Shown here: piece after piece, positions 26,316 through 34,462 of the stretch
Position numbering within the stretch: position 1 is the stretch's first letter
Layout: the number at the start of each line of letters is the position of its first letter
Origin: CAWDMN01 sp963803155
GTDB lineage: Bacteria > Acidobacteriota > Terriglobia > Versatilivoradales > Versatilivoraceae
Assembly: GCA_963803155.1 (NCBI GenBank)
Contig: CAWDMN010000034.1
Location: forward strand, 124,001 to 188,000
Length of the DNA: 64,000 nt
Reading direction: 5' to 3'
The notes under the pieces: model-generated
What the model was told of the DNA's origin: nothing
What the model saw: the letters and a program-made list of their open reading frames with translations, nothing else
The model's database searches: none
Position numbers and translations under genes: made by a program

Positions 26316-27854
26316 TTATTGGAGCTTTGATTTCAATTTCGTTATCGCAGGAAGCATTTCCACTGTCAAGTGAATCTTCAGATCAACATTTAGGCCAATC
26401 TCGCCAGTTCGATATACCACCTGATTGTCAGAGATTTGATGGGCCAAAGCCATTGCTTCTTGGGCAAGGCCGGATCGATAAAAAATGGCAGGCCCCTCTT
26501 TCCCGTCCGCTTTCTGATTCATATTGATGGTCACCCGGTATTTCAACCGCGAAAGAATATTAGCCAAATCAAAAGCGGCCTCCTCCAATTGTGGAGGAGC
26601 AACAATTTCAATCCTGTTTTTCACAGTCGTTCCCTGAAGCCTGTCTTCATTTAGAAGTGCAGCAATAGCATCGTCGGAGGGCAGGATGATTGGCTCTTCC
26701 AGTTCTGGCCACATGGTGAATTTAATGAATGGGAATTCCACCAATCTCCGGAGAACTAGGCGAATCGCCTCCCAGAAAGCCGGATCTTTGGAATGTTCAA
26801 CGGCATAGAGTTTTATGGCCCGCTCATTTTGCGCTTTTATATCACGCGCCCGGTTATAATTATTCGATCCGGAGGGATCCTCGGGATTTAATCTGGCGGC
26901 AGCCATAAACTGTTGCATGGCTTCGTCAAATCTCCCTTTTCCTAGATACACCAGGCCGAGGTTGTTCAACGCACTGGATGGGTTGGATGGTGAGGCTAGC
27001 TGGAAATGCCTCAAGGCGATAGCTGTGTTTCCGGCAAGGGCATAGGCAATGCCCAGATTGTTGTGCGCCACGGCAAAATCAGGGTTCAATTGAACCGCCT
27101 TTTCGCCGTGAACAATGGCTTGAGTCAAATCTCCCGTTTGAAGGTAACTGAAACAAAGATTGCTGTGGATAAAATCGGCGTTCGGATTGGCCTTGAGGGC
27201 CGTTTCGTAACATTCCTGGGCCTTTGGATAAAATCCAAAGCGCTCATATAGAGTGCCCAGAGTATTCCATGCTTCGATCATATTCGGCGATATTTCCACC
27301 GCCTTTTTGAGATATTCGATTCCAGCTTGCGGCTGGTTCCAATCTCTCATCAGACGGCCCGTCGCTTCCAAGCATTTCGCATTGGCAGGAGAAATCTTGA
27401 GAGCGTCCTGATAAGCGGCGAATGCTTTGTCGAAGAGAAGCTTGCCGTGATAATAAGCGCCTAGTTCGAGCAGAGCTTCGACATTGTCCGGATTTTGCCT
27501 CACCTTTTCCTGCAATTGGGCAGCAGCAGGATTTTGATCTTCCCAATTAGAAGCTTCGGCGATTTTCGAAACCGGTTTTGTTTTTCCAGAAGTTTGGTCC
27601 TTGAGCTTTTGGGGAATATCGGAGGAGAGATTTCTCTGGTTGGGTGCGGTGCTTGCTTTGTTTTGCTTCTTCTTTTTATTCTTAGCCGCGCCTTTGAGAA
27701 CATAGAAATCGTCGTTTCCCACGTCTTTGCGGGAGCGACTGCAGGCTGGAAAGATGAGGAATAGGGCACAAAGGAGAATGGAAAAAATCGTATGATGCGG
27801 TCTCAGGGGCGGCGGGATGGTCAACTTGTCAAGTCCAATTTGTCCATATCGCAT
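26316..27854 (-). CDS. TPR lipoprotein with LytR_C-like C-terminus (TadD-like)
   Basis: A 512-aa envelope protein. The N-terminal hydrophobic stretch ending LIFPAC is a lipobox (Cys near residue 38), predicting a lipoprotein. A low-complexity Lys/Asn/Gln stretch follows, then about six TPR units at residues 115-345 (for example EAWNTLGTLYERFGFYPKAQ). The C-terminal 100 residues (IEIVAPPQLEEAAFDLANIL, then IFYRSGLAQEAMALAHQI) resemble a LytR_C domain. TadD, the usual tad TPR lipoprotein, is needed for Flp pilus assembly in other species. The position downstream of tadC fits that role; the LytR_C part suggests a cell-wall link. Confidence 0.85.
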   Translation of the reverse strand: MRYGQIGLDKLTIPPPLRPHHTIFSILLCALFLIFPACSRSRKDVGNDDFYVLKGAAKNKKKKQNKASTAPNQRNLSSDIPQKLKDQTSGKTKPVSKIAEASNWEDQNPAAAQLQEKVRQNPDNVEALLELGAYYHGKLLFDKAFAAYQDALKISPANAKCLEATGRLMRDWNQPQAGIEYLKKAVEISPNMIEAWNTLGTLYERFGFYPKAQECYETALKANPNADFIHSNLCFSYLQTGDLTQAIVHGEKAVQLNPDFAVAHNNLGIAYALAGNTAIALRHFQLASPSNPSSALNNLGLVYLGKGRFDEAMQQFMAAARLNPEDPSGSNNYNRARDIKAQNERAIKLYAVEHSKDPAFWEAIRLVLRRLVEFPFIKFTMWPELEEPIILPSDDAIAALLNEDRLQGTTVKNRIEIVAPPQLEEAAFDLANILSRLKYRVTINMNQKADGKEGPAIFYRSGLAQEAMALAHQISDNQVVYRTGEIGLNVDLKIHLTVEMLPAITKLKSKLQ

Positions 27855-28099
27855 GGGTAAGCATCAAAAGAAAAGTTTAACAAACCCTTAGGTGTACGGA
27901 GAGAACGAGCGTTTTAGAGTGGAAAAGCCATTAACTCTCTTCTAGATTTTCGTCCCATCAAGGGGCATCGTGAAATTCAGTCCCCCCACCAATCTGACCT
28001 CTCAAAAGGGACTTGCGACAAAAAAACCCAAACTCAACCTGTCTGTTTTTATTTCCTCGCCGTATCTCAATGTCTCTTTGGCATTTTTTCAGTCAAGCT

Positions 28100-28134
28100 G
28101 AAATTCAGAGTTCATGATTCAGAATTCACAATTA
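28100..28134 (-). repeat. Heptamer array GAATTNN at the end of the DUF192 gene
   Basis: Plus-strand units GAAATTC, AGAGTTC, ATGATTC, AGAATTC, ACAATTA run through the stop codon of the DUF192 gene. Fourteen bases (AATTGTGAATTCTG on the minus strand) recur exactly at 58172-58185 in another array. Confidence 0.7.
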
Positions 28135-28471
28135 CAACAACGTCGCCCACCTTCGTTCCGCTCGCCACAATGGTCCCAACTGGCAATTCCAATACGCTGC
28201 GAGCTTTGGTCAAATGTCTGGATATCCGCCAAGGCTTCATGTTTTCGATGAGTTGAAGGACCTTTCCATTCCTATCCATAAATATCACATCGATGGGGAA
28301 CCTCATCCCCATCGTATGGACGCTTTGGCATGGAATTAACAACAGGCCAGAGCCATTGGGAAGGTCCGGCTTTCCCATTAATCCAAGCAGGCTGGACCAG
28401 AAAGAATCCGCGATCGAGAGGAATTCCGCCAAGATGCGATTCTTGGTCAGATTGGATGCTTTATGTTCCAT
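28112..28471 (-). CDS. DUF192 family protein
   Basis: A 119-aa protein of the DUF192 (PF02643) family, small beta-rich proteins of unknown biochemical role often found near secretion systems. Diagnostic segments are SFWSSLLGLMGKPDLPNGSG, QSVHTMGMRFPIDVIFMDRN and LELPVGTIVASGTKVGDVV. It lies between tadC plus the 29-aa peptide and the TPR lipoprotein, all on the minus strand, so probably co-transcribed. The last codons coincide with a heptamer array that may have altered the C-terminus. Confidence 0.85.
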   Translation of the reverse strand: MEHKASNLTKNRILAEFLSIADSFWSSLLGLMGKPDLPNGSGLLLIPCQSVHTMGMRFPIDVIFMDRNGKVLQLIENMKPWRISRHLTKARSVLELPVGTIVASGTKVGDVVVIVNSES

Positions 28472-28551
28472 AAGAAAGTGAATACAAGATTCAAGGTTGG
28501 GGAGTGGGTCCCATTACAGGAAGGCTTTCCCGAATTGACCCCGCCCCTTCC

Positions 28552-28640
28552 CCATGGATTCCCCTCGTCAGAGGGGAATCGTCACATCACTCCATTTTCA
28601 CAATCTTGTTGTGACGAATACACCGTTATGCGCGGCTCCT
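28552..28640 (+). repeat. Hairpin plus decayed REP-like element
   Basis: A perfect 9-bp stem GATTCCCCT/AGGGGAATC (about 28558-28581) is followed by a decayed copy of the element seen beside the IS (ATTTTCA, ATCTTGTTGTGA, then GCGCGGCTCCTCTGAA). The same hairpin-then-element order occurs at 6461-6537. Confidence 0.55.
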
Positions 28641-28686
28641 CTGAATCCCTGGCGGAATACTCGCATCCGTCTTGGATGGTGATCGA

Positions 28687-28776
28687 TCACTTCGAGGTTC
28701 TTCGCTTGATTACAATTCCCAGCAACACAATAAAGAGAATGAACAAGATCAGTTTTACCCATCCAGTAACAGACAT
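28687..28776 (-). CDS. 29-aa single-span membrane peptide
   Basis: ATG TCT GTT ACT at 28776 opens a 29-residue frame: MSVTGWVKLILF, then ILFIVLLGIVIKRRTSK, with TGA at 28687-28689. It has one hydrophobic segment of about 17 residues and a basic C-terminus KRRTSK, giving a predicted N-out/C-in orientation. AAGGA lies about 9 bases upstream. It sits 62 bp after tadC and before the DUF192 gene in the same orientation. Too short for routine gene finding, it may be a small subunit or regulator of the Tad machine. Function unknown. Confidence 0.6.
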   Translation of the reverse strand: MSVTGWVKLILFILFIVLLGIVIKRRTSK

Positions 28777-28838
28777 ATTCAAGTCCTTTCCTTAAACTAA
28801 AGTGGCCCTGCAATAGCCGGTTTGAAGAGCGCTTTGCC

Positions 28839-29768
28839 TTAGTGAACGCCCTTAATCAAATTATTATAAATCGTAATGGCGCCTGGTCCCAATATTACGA
28901 CAAACATCGAGGGGAAAATTAAAAAGACCAGAGGGAAAACCAGTTTGACGGAGACTTTGTGGGCGCGCTCTTCGGCCCGTTGGCGCCGTTTGGTTCTCAA
29001 AGCCTCGGAGTGGACTCGCAGCGATTGAGCGATGCTGGTTCCAAATTTGTCGGTTTGAATCAGCATGGAAACCAACCCTTGAATATCCTCCACGCCGGTT
29101 CGGTCGGCCAAATTCTTTAAGGCTTCGCGACGGGGTTTCCCAGCTCGGAGCTCGAGGTTGACGATTTGCAGTTCATCGCAGATGTCGGGGTGGGTGACCC
29201 GGAGTTCTTCGCTGGTCTTCAAGATGGCCTGATCCAATCCGAGCCCCGCTTCGACACAGACCACCAAAAGATCCAAAGCATCCGGCAAGGCAAGCTGAAT
29301 CCGTTCTCTGCGCGCGGTCACGCGTCTGGAAAGAAAAAAATCAGGGATAATATACCCTCCGATGACTGCGGCCAGATAGAGGATAATGATGTTTTCGGTT
29401 GGCATGTTGCGCGTGATTCCACTCAGAAAAATCCCAGCCGGAAGCATTATGATAAGCAAGAGTTTGGAGCTTAAGAAAATGCTCAAAGCAGATCTCTGTT
29501 TATACCCGGCCTGCATCAGCTTCTTCCGGGAAGCTCCGACTTCCTTGGGCGATTTGGGGATGAGCTTGTTAATGGGGTCCAAGAGCCTTTCAATGGTGGA
29601 TTTTCGTCTCTCCAAAGTCTCCCCCGCGTACGATCTTGCGGATGAATCCCGTTCCAGCTCGGCCAATCGCTCTGTCACTTTCCCCCCCCGGTTCACCACC
29701 GTATATAAAGCGGCAAAAACGAGGATGGCGACTAAAAAGAAAGTTAAAGCAGCAATGGCGATCAACAT
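28839..29768 (-). CDS. tadC: Tad inner-membrane platform protein TadC
   Basis: A type II/IV secretion F-domain (T2SF) protein that forms, with TadB, the inner-membrane platform of the Flp pilus. It has a transmembrane segment at residues 1-25, two more near 90-140, the T2SF domain at about 150-280 (ALPDALDLLVVCVEAGLGLD, LRVHSEALRTKRRQRAEERA) and a C-terminal pair of helices (VFPLVFLIFPSMFVVILGPG). The ATG at 29768 has GGGAG 6 bases upstream; an in-frame start at 29792 would add 8 residues. It is 309 aa. It is downstream of tadB across a gap of about 310 bp. Confidence 0.92.
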   Translation of the reverse strand: MLIAIAALTFFLVAILVFAALYTVVNRGGKVTERLAELERDSSARSYAGETLERRKSTIERLLDPINKLIPKSPKEVGASRKKLMQAGYKQRSALSIFLSSKLLLIIMLPAGIFLSGITRNMPTENIIILYLAAVIGGYIIPDFFLSRRVTARRERIQLALPDALDLLVVCVEAGLGLDQAILKTSEELRVTHPDICDELQIVNLELRAGKPRREALKNLADRTGVEDIQGLVSMLIQTDKFGTSIAQSLRVHSEALRTKRRQRAEERAHKVSVKLVFPLVFLIFPSMFVVILGPGAITIYNNLIKGVH

Positions 29769-30078
29769 ATTGACTCCCAAATTTTGAAACAATCTAAAGG
29801 TTCTTCAGTCTAGCAAAAAAATATGAATCCGGAACCGGCACATGGAGCGCTTGTATAAATTTCTTTTCAGGCTGGATGCGCCGGCTCAAAGAGAGCGGCG
29901 CATCGCGGATGCCGCATCCAAGGCTTAATTAGTTCCGCGTTGAGGCGCCAAGACCTCATGCGCAAAGGACCTTCAAGACTCTAAGAATGAACTCCATGGA
30001 ACGTCTCCCAGGAGCCTGGCGGCTGAATTGATTCGGCCGAAAAAAAGTCCTCGCCTTGCAGGCCGGCAAGATCTTCGA
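29769..30078. other. Gap between tadC and tadB
   Basis: About 310 bp with no gene. It carries G+C-rich imperfect hairpins around 29868-29920 and no clear promoter that I can defend. Confidence 0.4.
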
Positions 30079-31056
30079 TCAAATTTTAATATTCACTATC
30101 TTGCGGATGCAGATATACCCAAGAATTTGCCCAAATGCTCCAATGGCGAGCAAATAATGTCCAGTCTCCGTGAAGAACAGGGGTTTGATGTATGACCAGT
30201 TCATCAGGCTGATAACGCATCCCATGCCAAGGGGAATTGCCGTCAAAATATATCCAGTGAGACGGCCTTGAGCGGAAAAAGTGCGAATTTCACCCTGGAT
30301 TTTAAACCGTTCGCGGATTAAATGAGACAAATTGGTTAAAACCTCAGCCAGATTGCCTCCTGTTTCCTTCTGCATGAGAATGGCGGTGACGAAAAATTTA
30401 AGGTCCAAAAGTGGCATCCGGTCCAACATATTAAAGAGAGCTTGTTTTAGCGGCAGTCCAAAATTCTGTTCATCAAAAGTGATCCGGAATTCCTTCCCCA
30501 GCGGATTGGGCATTTCCTGAGCAATCATTTCAATCCCCGTATTGAAGGCATGTCCGGCTTTGACAGCTCGAGTCAGGAGATCCAATGCCTCCGGGAATAA
30601 CGTTTCGAATTTCCTAAATCGCCTTTTCCGTTTGAACAGGATGAACAAGGTGGGCAAGATCGCCGTGGCAAAGCCCGCCAAAATATTCAAAATAAAAAAA
30701 ACAATCAACCATCTTGAAAGGAGGTAACCTAAAGCAAAACAGACCAGGCTGATTAATACATAGGTTCCTACATTCAATTTAATATCGGCCTGTTGAATCA
30801 GCTTTTGGACTCGGCCAGTCTGTGAAAACTTAGGCAGGGTTTCCTGAAGGAAGGGAATAGCGCTGACTTGTTCTTTCTTGACAACTTCCAGTTCTTTTTT
30901 GACATCTTCCGCGGTTGCCCCAGAAAGTTCCATCAGCCGGTGTTTAATTTTATTGCGCTTTTCGGCTTCCGGAGCGATCGCCACGAGATAATACACTCCA
31001 ATAACCAGGAACACCACAAACAAGAATACACCTAATGCTAGAATTAACGCTTCCAT
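30079..31056 (-). CDS. tadB: Tad inner-membrane platform protein TadB
   Basis: Partner of TadC in the inner-membrane platform. It has an N-terminal helix (residues 1-25), paired helices near 100-150, and the T2SF domain at about 160-285 with LFPEALDLLTRAVKAGHAFN and ILMQKETGGNLAEVLTNLSH, a TadB hallmark. A C-terminal membrane segment follows. It is about 325 aa from the ATG at 31056. A start at 31092 is possible but lacks a ribosome-binding site and abuts a heptamer array. It is transcribed after cpaF. Confidence 0.92.
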   Translation of the reverse strand: MEALILALGVFLFVVFLVIGVYYLVAIAPEAEKRNKIKHRLMELSGATAEDVKKELEVVKKEQVSAIPFLQETLPKFSQTGRVQKLIQQADIKLNVGTYVLISLVCFALGYLLSRWLIVFFILNILAGFATAILPTLFILFKRKRRFRKFETLFPEALDLLTRAVKAGHAFNTGIEMIAQEMPNPLGKEFRITFDEQNFGLPLKQALFNMLDRMPLLDLKFFVTAILMQKETGGNLAEVLTNLSHLIRERFKIQGEIRTFSAQGRLTGYILTAIPLGMGCVISLMNWSYIKPLFFTETGHYLLAIGAFGQILGYICIRKIVNIKI

Positions 31057-31094
31057 CTCTTTGTACCGCCGCCAAGAAGAGTCATAAAACATAT

Positions 31095-31136
31095 GGTCAG
31101 CGATTAGTGGTCAGTGGCCTACAAATAGTGATCAGA
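31095..31136 (-). repeat. Heptamer array GGTCAGT/GATTAGT
   Basis: Six consecutive 7-bp units read on plus: GGTCAGC, GATTAGT, GGTCAGT, GGCCTAC, AAATAGT, GATCAGA. They lie immediately upstream of tadB. Confidence 0.65.
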
Positions 31137-31259
31137 AGAGAGCCGAAAGAATATAGTGCGAAGCAAAAATAGGGGGTTAAATCCATTTTCTGCACAAATT
31201 TATCCTTTGAAGCTCGCTTTCCGCCTGCCATCGAGCATTCGCCCATCCCACTCACATCT

Positions 31260-31329
31260 CACAATCGACGACTCAGAATGGACGACTCGCAATCCACAAC
31301 CGATCACCAACCACTAACCGCTAACCAAT
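31260..31329 (-). repeat. Heptamer array GACGACT/AACCACT
   Basis: Ten 7-bp units on plus, including GACGACT (31267 and 31281), CGCAATC, CACAACC, GATCACC, AACCACT, AACCGCT and AACCAAT. The array ends 6 bp before the cpaF stop codon. Confidence 0.7.
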
Positions 31330-31334
31330 CCCAT

Positions 31335-32729
31335 TTACCTTCCCTTCATTTCACCTGATACATCAAACATGCTTGCGGGCAAATGAATGCCGGAATATTT
31401 CAGCCTTTCGGCAAATTTTGGGCGGATCCCAGTAGGCCGGAATCGTCCCAAGACTTTTCCTTTGTCACCGATGCCCACTCGTTCGAAAATAAATATGTCT
31501 TGCATGGTGACAATGTCGCCTTCCATCCCGACAACTTCGGAAATACTCATGATTTTTCGAGTCCCGTCGCTCAAGCGAGAAGCTTGGATCACGACGTCAA
31601 TCGCCGAAGCGATTTGCTGGCGCATGGCTTTGTCCGGTAGGTTGAGATTAGCCATGGAGACCATGGTTTCGAGCCTGGCCAGAGCATCCCGGGGTGAGTT
31701 GGCGTGAATGGTAGTCAAGGATCCATCGTGGCCTGTATTCATGGCTTGGAGCATATCAAGAGCTTCCTCACCTCGGACCTCGCCCACCACAATCCGATCC
31801 GGCCGCATGCGCAAGGAGTTGATAACGAGCTGTCTTTGTCGGACGGCTCCCTTTCCTTCAATGTTCGGAGGGCGTGTCTCAAGCCGCACCACATGTTCCT
31901 GGTGCAATTGCAATTCCGCCGCGTCTTCGATGGTAACAATCCGTTCATCGTCCGGGATAAATCCCGAGAGGCAGTTGAGCAGCGTGGTTTTTCCCGAGCC
32001 GGTTCCACCGGAGATGAGACAATTTAAGCGGGATTTGACGACTCCTTTCAACAATTCCAGCATACCTGGAGTCATGCTGTTGTTGTTGATCAGATCATCC
32101 ATGGTCAGGGGTGTTGAACCAAAACGGCGGATGGACAGTATAGGCCCATCCAAAGCAAGCGGAGGAATGATCGCATTGACGCGGGAGCCATCCGCCAACC
32201 GTGCGTCCACCATGGGGGAAGATTCATCCACACGCCGTCCGATGGCCGACACAATCTTATCGATGATCTGCATTAGGTGGGCATCGTCTTTAAAGACGAC
32301 ATCGGTCCTTTCCAGTTTGCCTCGCCGTTCGATGTAAACCACCTTGTGCGTGTTCACCAAAATATCAGAGATTGTAGGGTCTTTCAGAAGGGGTTCGAGT
32401 GGTCCGAGGCCCATCACCTCATCCATCACTTCATTGACCAAGCGTTCCCGCTCCATCAAGGAGAGAGGAGTCGTCTCCTCAGCCAGAAGCCCTTCCACCA
32501 CCTTGCGAATTTCCGTGTTGAGAGTTTGTTTGCTCAAAGTGGCAAGTGCACCCAAATCGAGTTTGTCTAAGAGTTTTCGATGGATACTGTGCTTAAGGAA
32601 CTGAAACTGATTGACATTTGTGACCATCGTGGGCCGGGTCAGCCGCTCAGCAATGCTGATCCGCTCCGGGGGAACAGCGGGAGCGTCTTTTGCAAATAAT
32701 CTGGTATCACCCATATCTTTCACCATCAA
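31335..32729 (-). CDS. cpaF: Tad pilus secretion ATPase CpaF/TadA
   Basis: Cytoplasmic hexameric motor that powers Flp pilus assembly. The N-terminal helical domain (about 60-150) leads into the secretion-ATPase core: Walker A SGGTGSGKTTLLN near 241-253, ASP box TIEDAAELQL, Walker B region DRIVVGEVRGEEALDMLQAM near 310-330, and the His box of TIHANSPRDALARLE. It is 464 aa, typical for CpaF. It lies between cpaE and tadB, the standard order. Confidence 0.96.
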   Translation of the reverse strand: MMVKDMGDTRLFAKDAPAVPPERISIAERLTRPTMVTNVNQFQFLKHSIHRKLLDKLDLGALATLSKQTLNTEIRKVVEGLLAEETTPLSLMERERLVNEVMDEVMGLGPLEPLLKDPTISDILVNTHKVVYIERRGKLERTDVVFKDDAHLMQIIDKIVSAIGRRVDESSPMVDARLADGSRVNAIIPPLALDGPILSIRRFGSTPLTMDDLINNNSMTPGMLELLKGVVKSRLNCLISGGTGSGKTTLLNCLSGFIPDDERIVTIEDAAELQLHQEHVVRLETRPPNIEGKGAVRQRQLVINSLRMRPDRIVVGEVRGEEALDMLQAMNTGHDGSLTTIHANSPRDALARLETMVSMANLNLPDKAMRQQIASAIDVVIQASRLSDGTRKIMSISEVVGMEGDIVTMQDIFIFERVGIGDKGKVLGRFRPTGIRPKFAERLKYSGIHLPASMFDVSGEMKGR

Positions 32730-33016
32730 AAATCTACAAAGTTATCAAAATCTCGATTTCAAATTCAAGACTCTAGTTTACTTGGGACGCAAAAGTCGAC
32801 GACATTGAGTCAAGTTTTAGAATAAGAATCAGTAAGTCCCTATTGTCTGAGACGAAGTCTCAGTATACTTTAGAAGGACAAGGCCAGACGCCAGACATTA
32901 GCGCCGAACATCTCATGCCATACAAATGACTATTGATAACCGAAAGCTGCCAACTGACGACCGGCAACTGAAAATTAACGCCTCACAACTTACAACTGGC
33001 ACCTGACAAGTCACGA
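32730..33016. other. Gap between cpaF and cpaE
   Basis: 287 bp holding a perfect hairpin CTGAGAC-GAA-GTCTCAG (32847-32863), a short CCAGACG/CCAGACA repeat near 32883, and the CAACTGA heptamer array. No gene. Confidence 0.6.
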
Positions 33017-33020
33017 CTAT
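32951..33020 (-). repeat. Heptamer array CAACTGA
   Basis: Ten 7-bp units on plus: CAACTGA, CGACCGG, CAACTGA, AAATTAA, CGCCTCA, CAACTTA, CAACTGG, CACCTGA, CAAGTCA, CGACTAT. The last unit contains the cpaE stop codon. Confidence 0.75.
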
Positions 33021-34204
33021 TTTCCAAAAAGTCCCAGCAGTCCCTTCCTTCTCGAAACGGCTGGTGCAGCTGGCACTCCCAAAACCTGCTTGACAAAGAA
33101 AACAAAGGAGTCTCCAATTTCGGTTTTCTTGTGGATAGGCACTGGCACTCCGCTATTCAGTGCAGTTACTACCGTGGGCCAGTCGCTGGGGAACCACCAG
33201 TAAACTGGGAAATTCAGAGTTTCTTCAATGTCCTTGGAACGAATTGCGATACTTTTTGTATAACGATTGACCAGGAGCTTAATCCGCTCTTTTTTGTACC
33301 CCATTCGTTCAAAAATATTCAAAGAGCGTTGAGCATTGCGGAGCGAAGCCAGGTCGGTGTTACTGATCAGATATATCGTGCTGGCCAGATCCAGCGCCGC
33401 CACCGTGTAATCGTCGAAAGAGTTGGAAGTATCAATTACGATATACTCGTAAAGACTCCTTAAGTACTGAATGATCTGACTCACTTGGGTTGGAGTCACT
33501 CCCTCCACTTTTTCCAATGACTCTGGAGCGGTAATTACATCCAGGCCGGAAGAATGTTTTGTGATAAATCCCCGCAAGAGGATTGGATCCATACGATGAA
33601 TATTATTGGCCACATCCACGATGGTAAATGCCGATTTGATAGCCAAGAAAAGTGAGATTTCCCCCATCTGCAAATCTAAATCGACCAGGATCGTTGGTTT
33701 TTTGCTTTGTTCTGCCAAGTTTACCGCAAAATTGGTGGAAATGACGGTTGAGCCCGTTCCGCCCTTGGCGCTGAAGAAAGTAAATACTTTTCCAGCTTGC
33801 TTTTTTTCTCTTGAGGCAGTGGAGTGGACTTTGCCAACTCTTTCGATGGCGGAGACCAATGCTTCCATTTCGATGGGAAGTGGCAGGTATTCCTTTGCTC
33901 CGGCACGCATGGAACGGAGAATGGAATCGGCGTCATCGGCGTTACCGGCGACGATCACGTTGGTCGTTTTGCAGACCTCGATCACCTTTTCAATCGTCGC
34001 AATCCCCAAGTCTTTGTCCCGTGAAATGTCGATGATCAAAATATCGGCATCCACAGCCTTGATCTGGTCAAGGATCCAGTTGTCGAGTTTTGAATAGTAG
34101 CTGTTGAGTTCTGCGCGGATTTCGATCTGATCCGATCCCTCCAGCAGATCCTGCATCCGCTCAGTAAAATCTTCCGATGGGCTGATCACAATGGCCGAAA
34201 GCAT
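33017..34204 (-). CDS. cpaE: Tad localisation ATPase CpaE/TadZ
   Basis: MinD/ParA-type ATPase that places the Tad machine at a cell site. The N-terminal receiver-like domain (residues 1-125) has DADILIIDISRDKDL at the pseudo-phosphorylation site. The ATPase begins near 140 with a deviant P-loop AKGGTGSTVIS, which keeps the signature Lys of KGG but has Ser in place of the usual GK lysine, as reported for TadZ proteins. VDLDLQMGEIS and VIDTSNSFDD follow. It is 395 aa. The stop codon lies in a heptamer array. Confidence 0.92.
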   Translation of the reverse strand: MLSAIVISPSEDFTERMQDLLEGSDQIEIRAELNSYYSKLDNWILDQIKAVDADILIIDISRDKDLGIATIEKVIEVCKTTNVIVAGNADDADSILRSMRAGAKEYLPLPIEMEALVSAIERVGKVHSTASREKKQAGKVFTFFSAKGGTGSTVISTNFAVNLAEQSKKPTILVDLDLQMGEISLFLAIKSAFTIVDVANNIHRMDPILLRGFITKHSSGLDVITAPESLEKVEGVTPTQVSQIIQYLRSLYEYIVIDTSNSFDDYTVAALDLASTIYLISNTDLASLRNAQRSLNIFERMGYKKERIKLLVNRYTKSIAIRSKDIEETLNFPVYWWFPSDWPTVVTALNSGVPVPIHKKTEIGDSFVFFVKQVLGVPAAPAVSRRKGLLGLFGK

Positions 34205-34397
34205 CTTTTTATGTATCCTAAATGAAGTTCCACTATCTGGTAAGAAGAGCCGTTTTAGGTGGAAGGTAGACAGTGAATAGCCATCGTCTGGGGGGAATTC
34301 GCTTTCAGTTTGTGGCTGTTGTCGGTGTCAGCCATTTGTCTCCCGCGGATCTACCCCCAACGCACAACCTACACCTACCGCATGCAACCATCTTATC

Positions 34398-34446
34398 ACT
34401 CTTTACTCGTTGCTAGTTCCCAACTATCCACCACGAATCACTGATA
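34398..34446 (-). repeat. Degenerate heptamer array between cpaE and cpaC
   Basis: Seven 7-bp units: ACTCTTT, ACTCGTT, GCTAGTT, CCCAACT, ATCCACC, ACGAATC, ACTGATA. Less regular than its neighbours; it ends 16 bp before the cpaC stop codon. Confidence 0.5.
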
Positions 34447-34462
34447 CAATAATTTTACAGCC

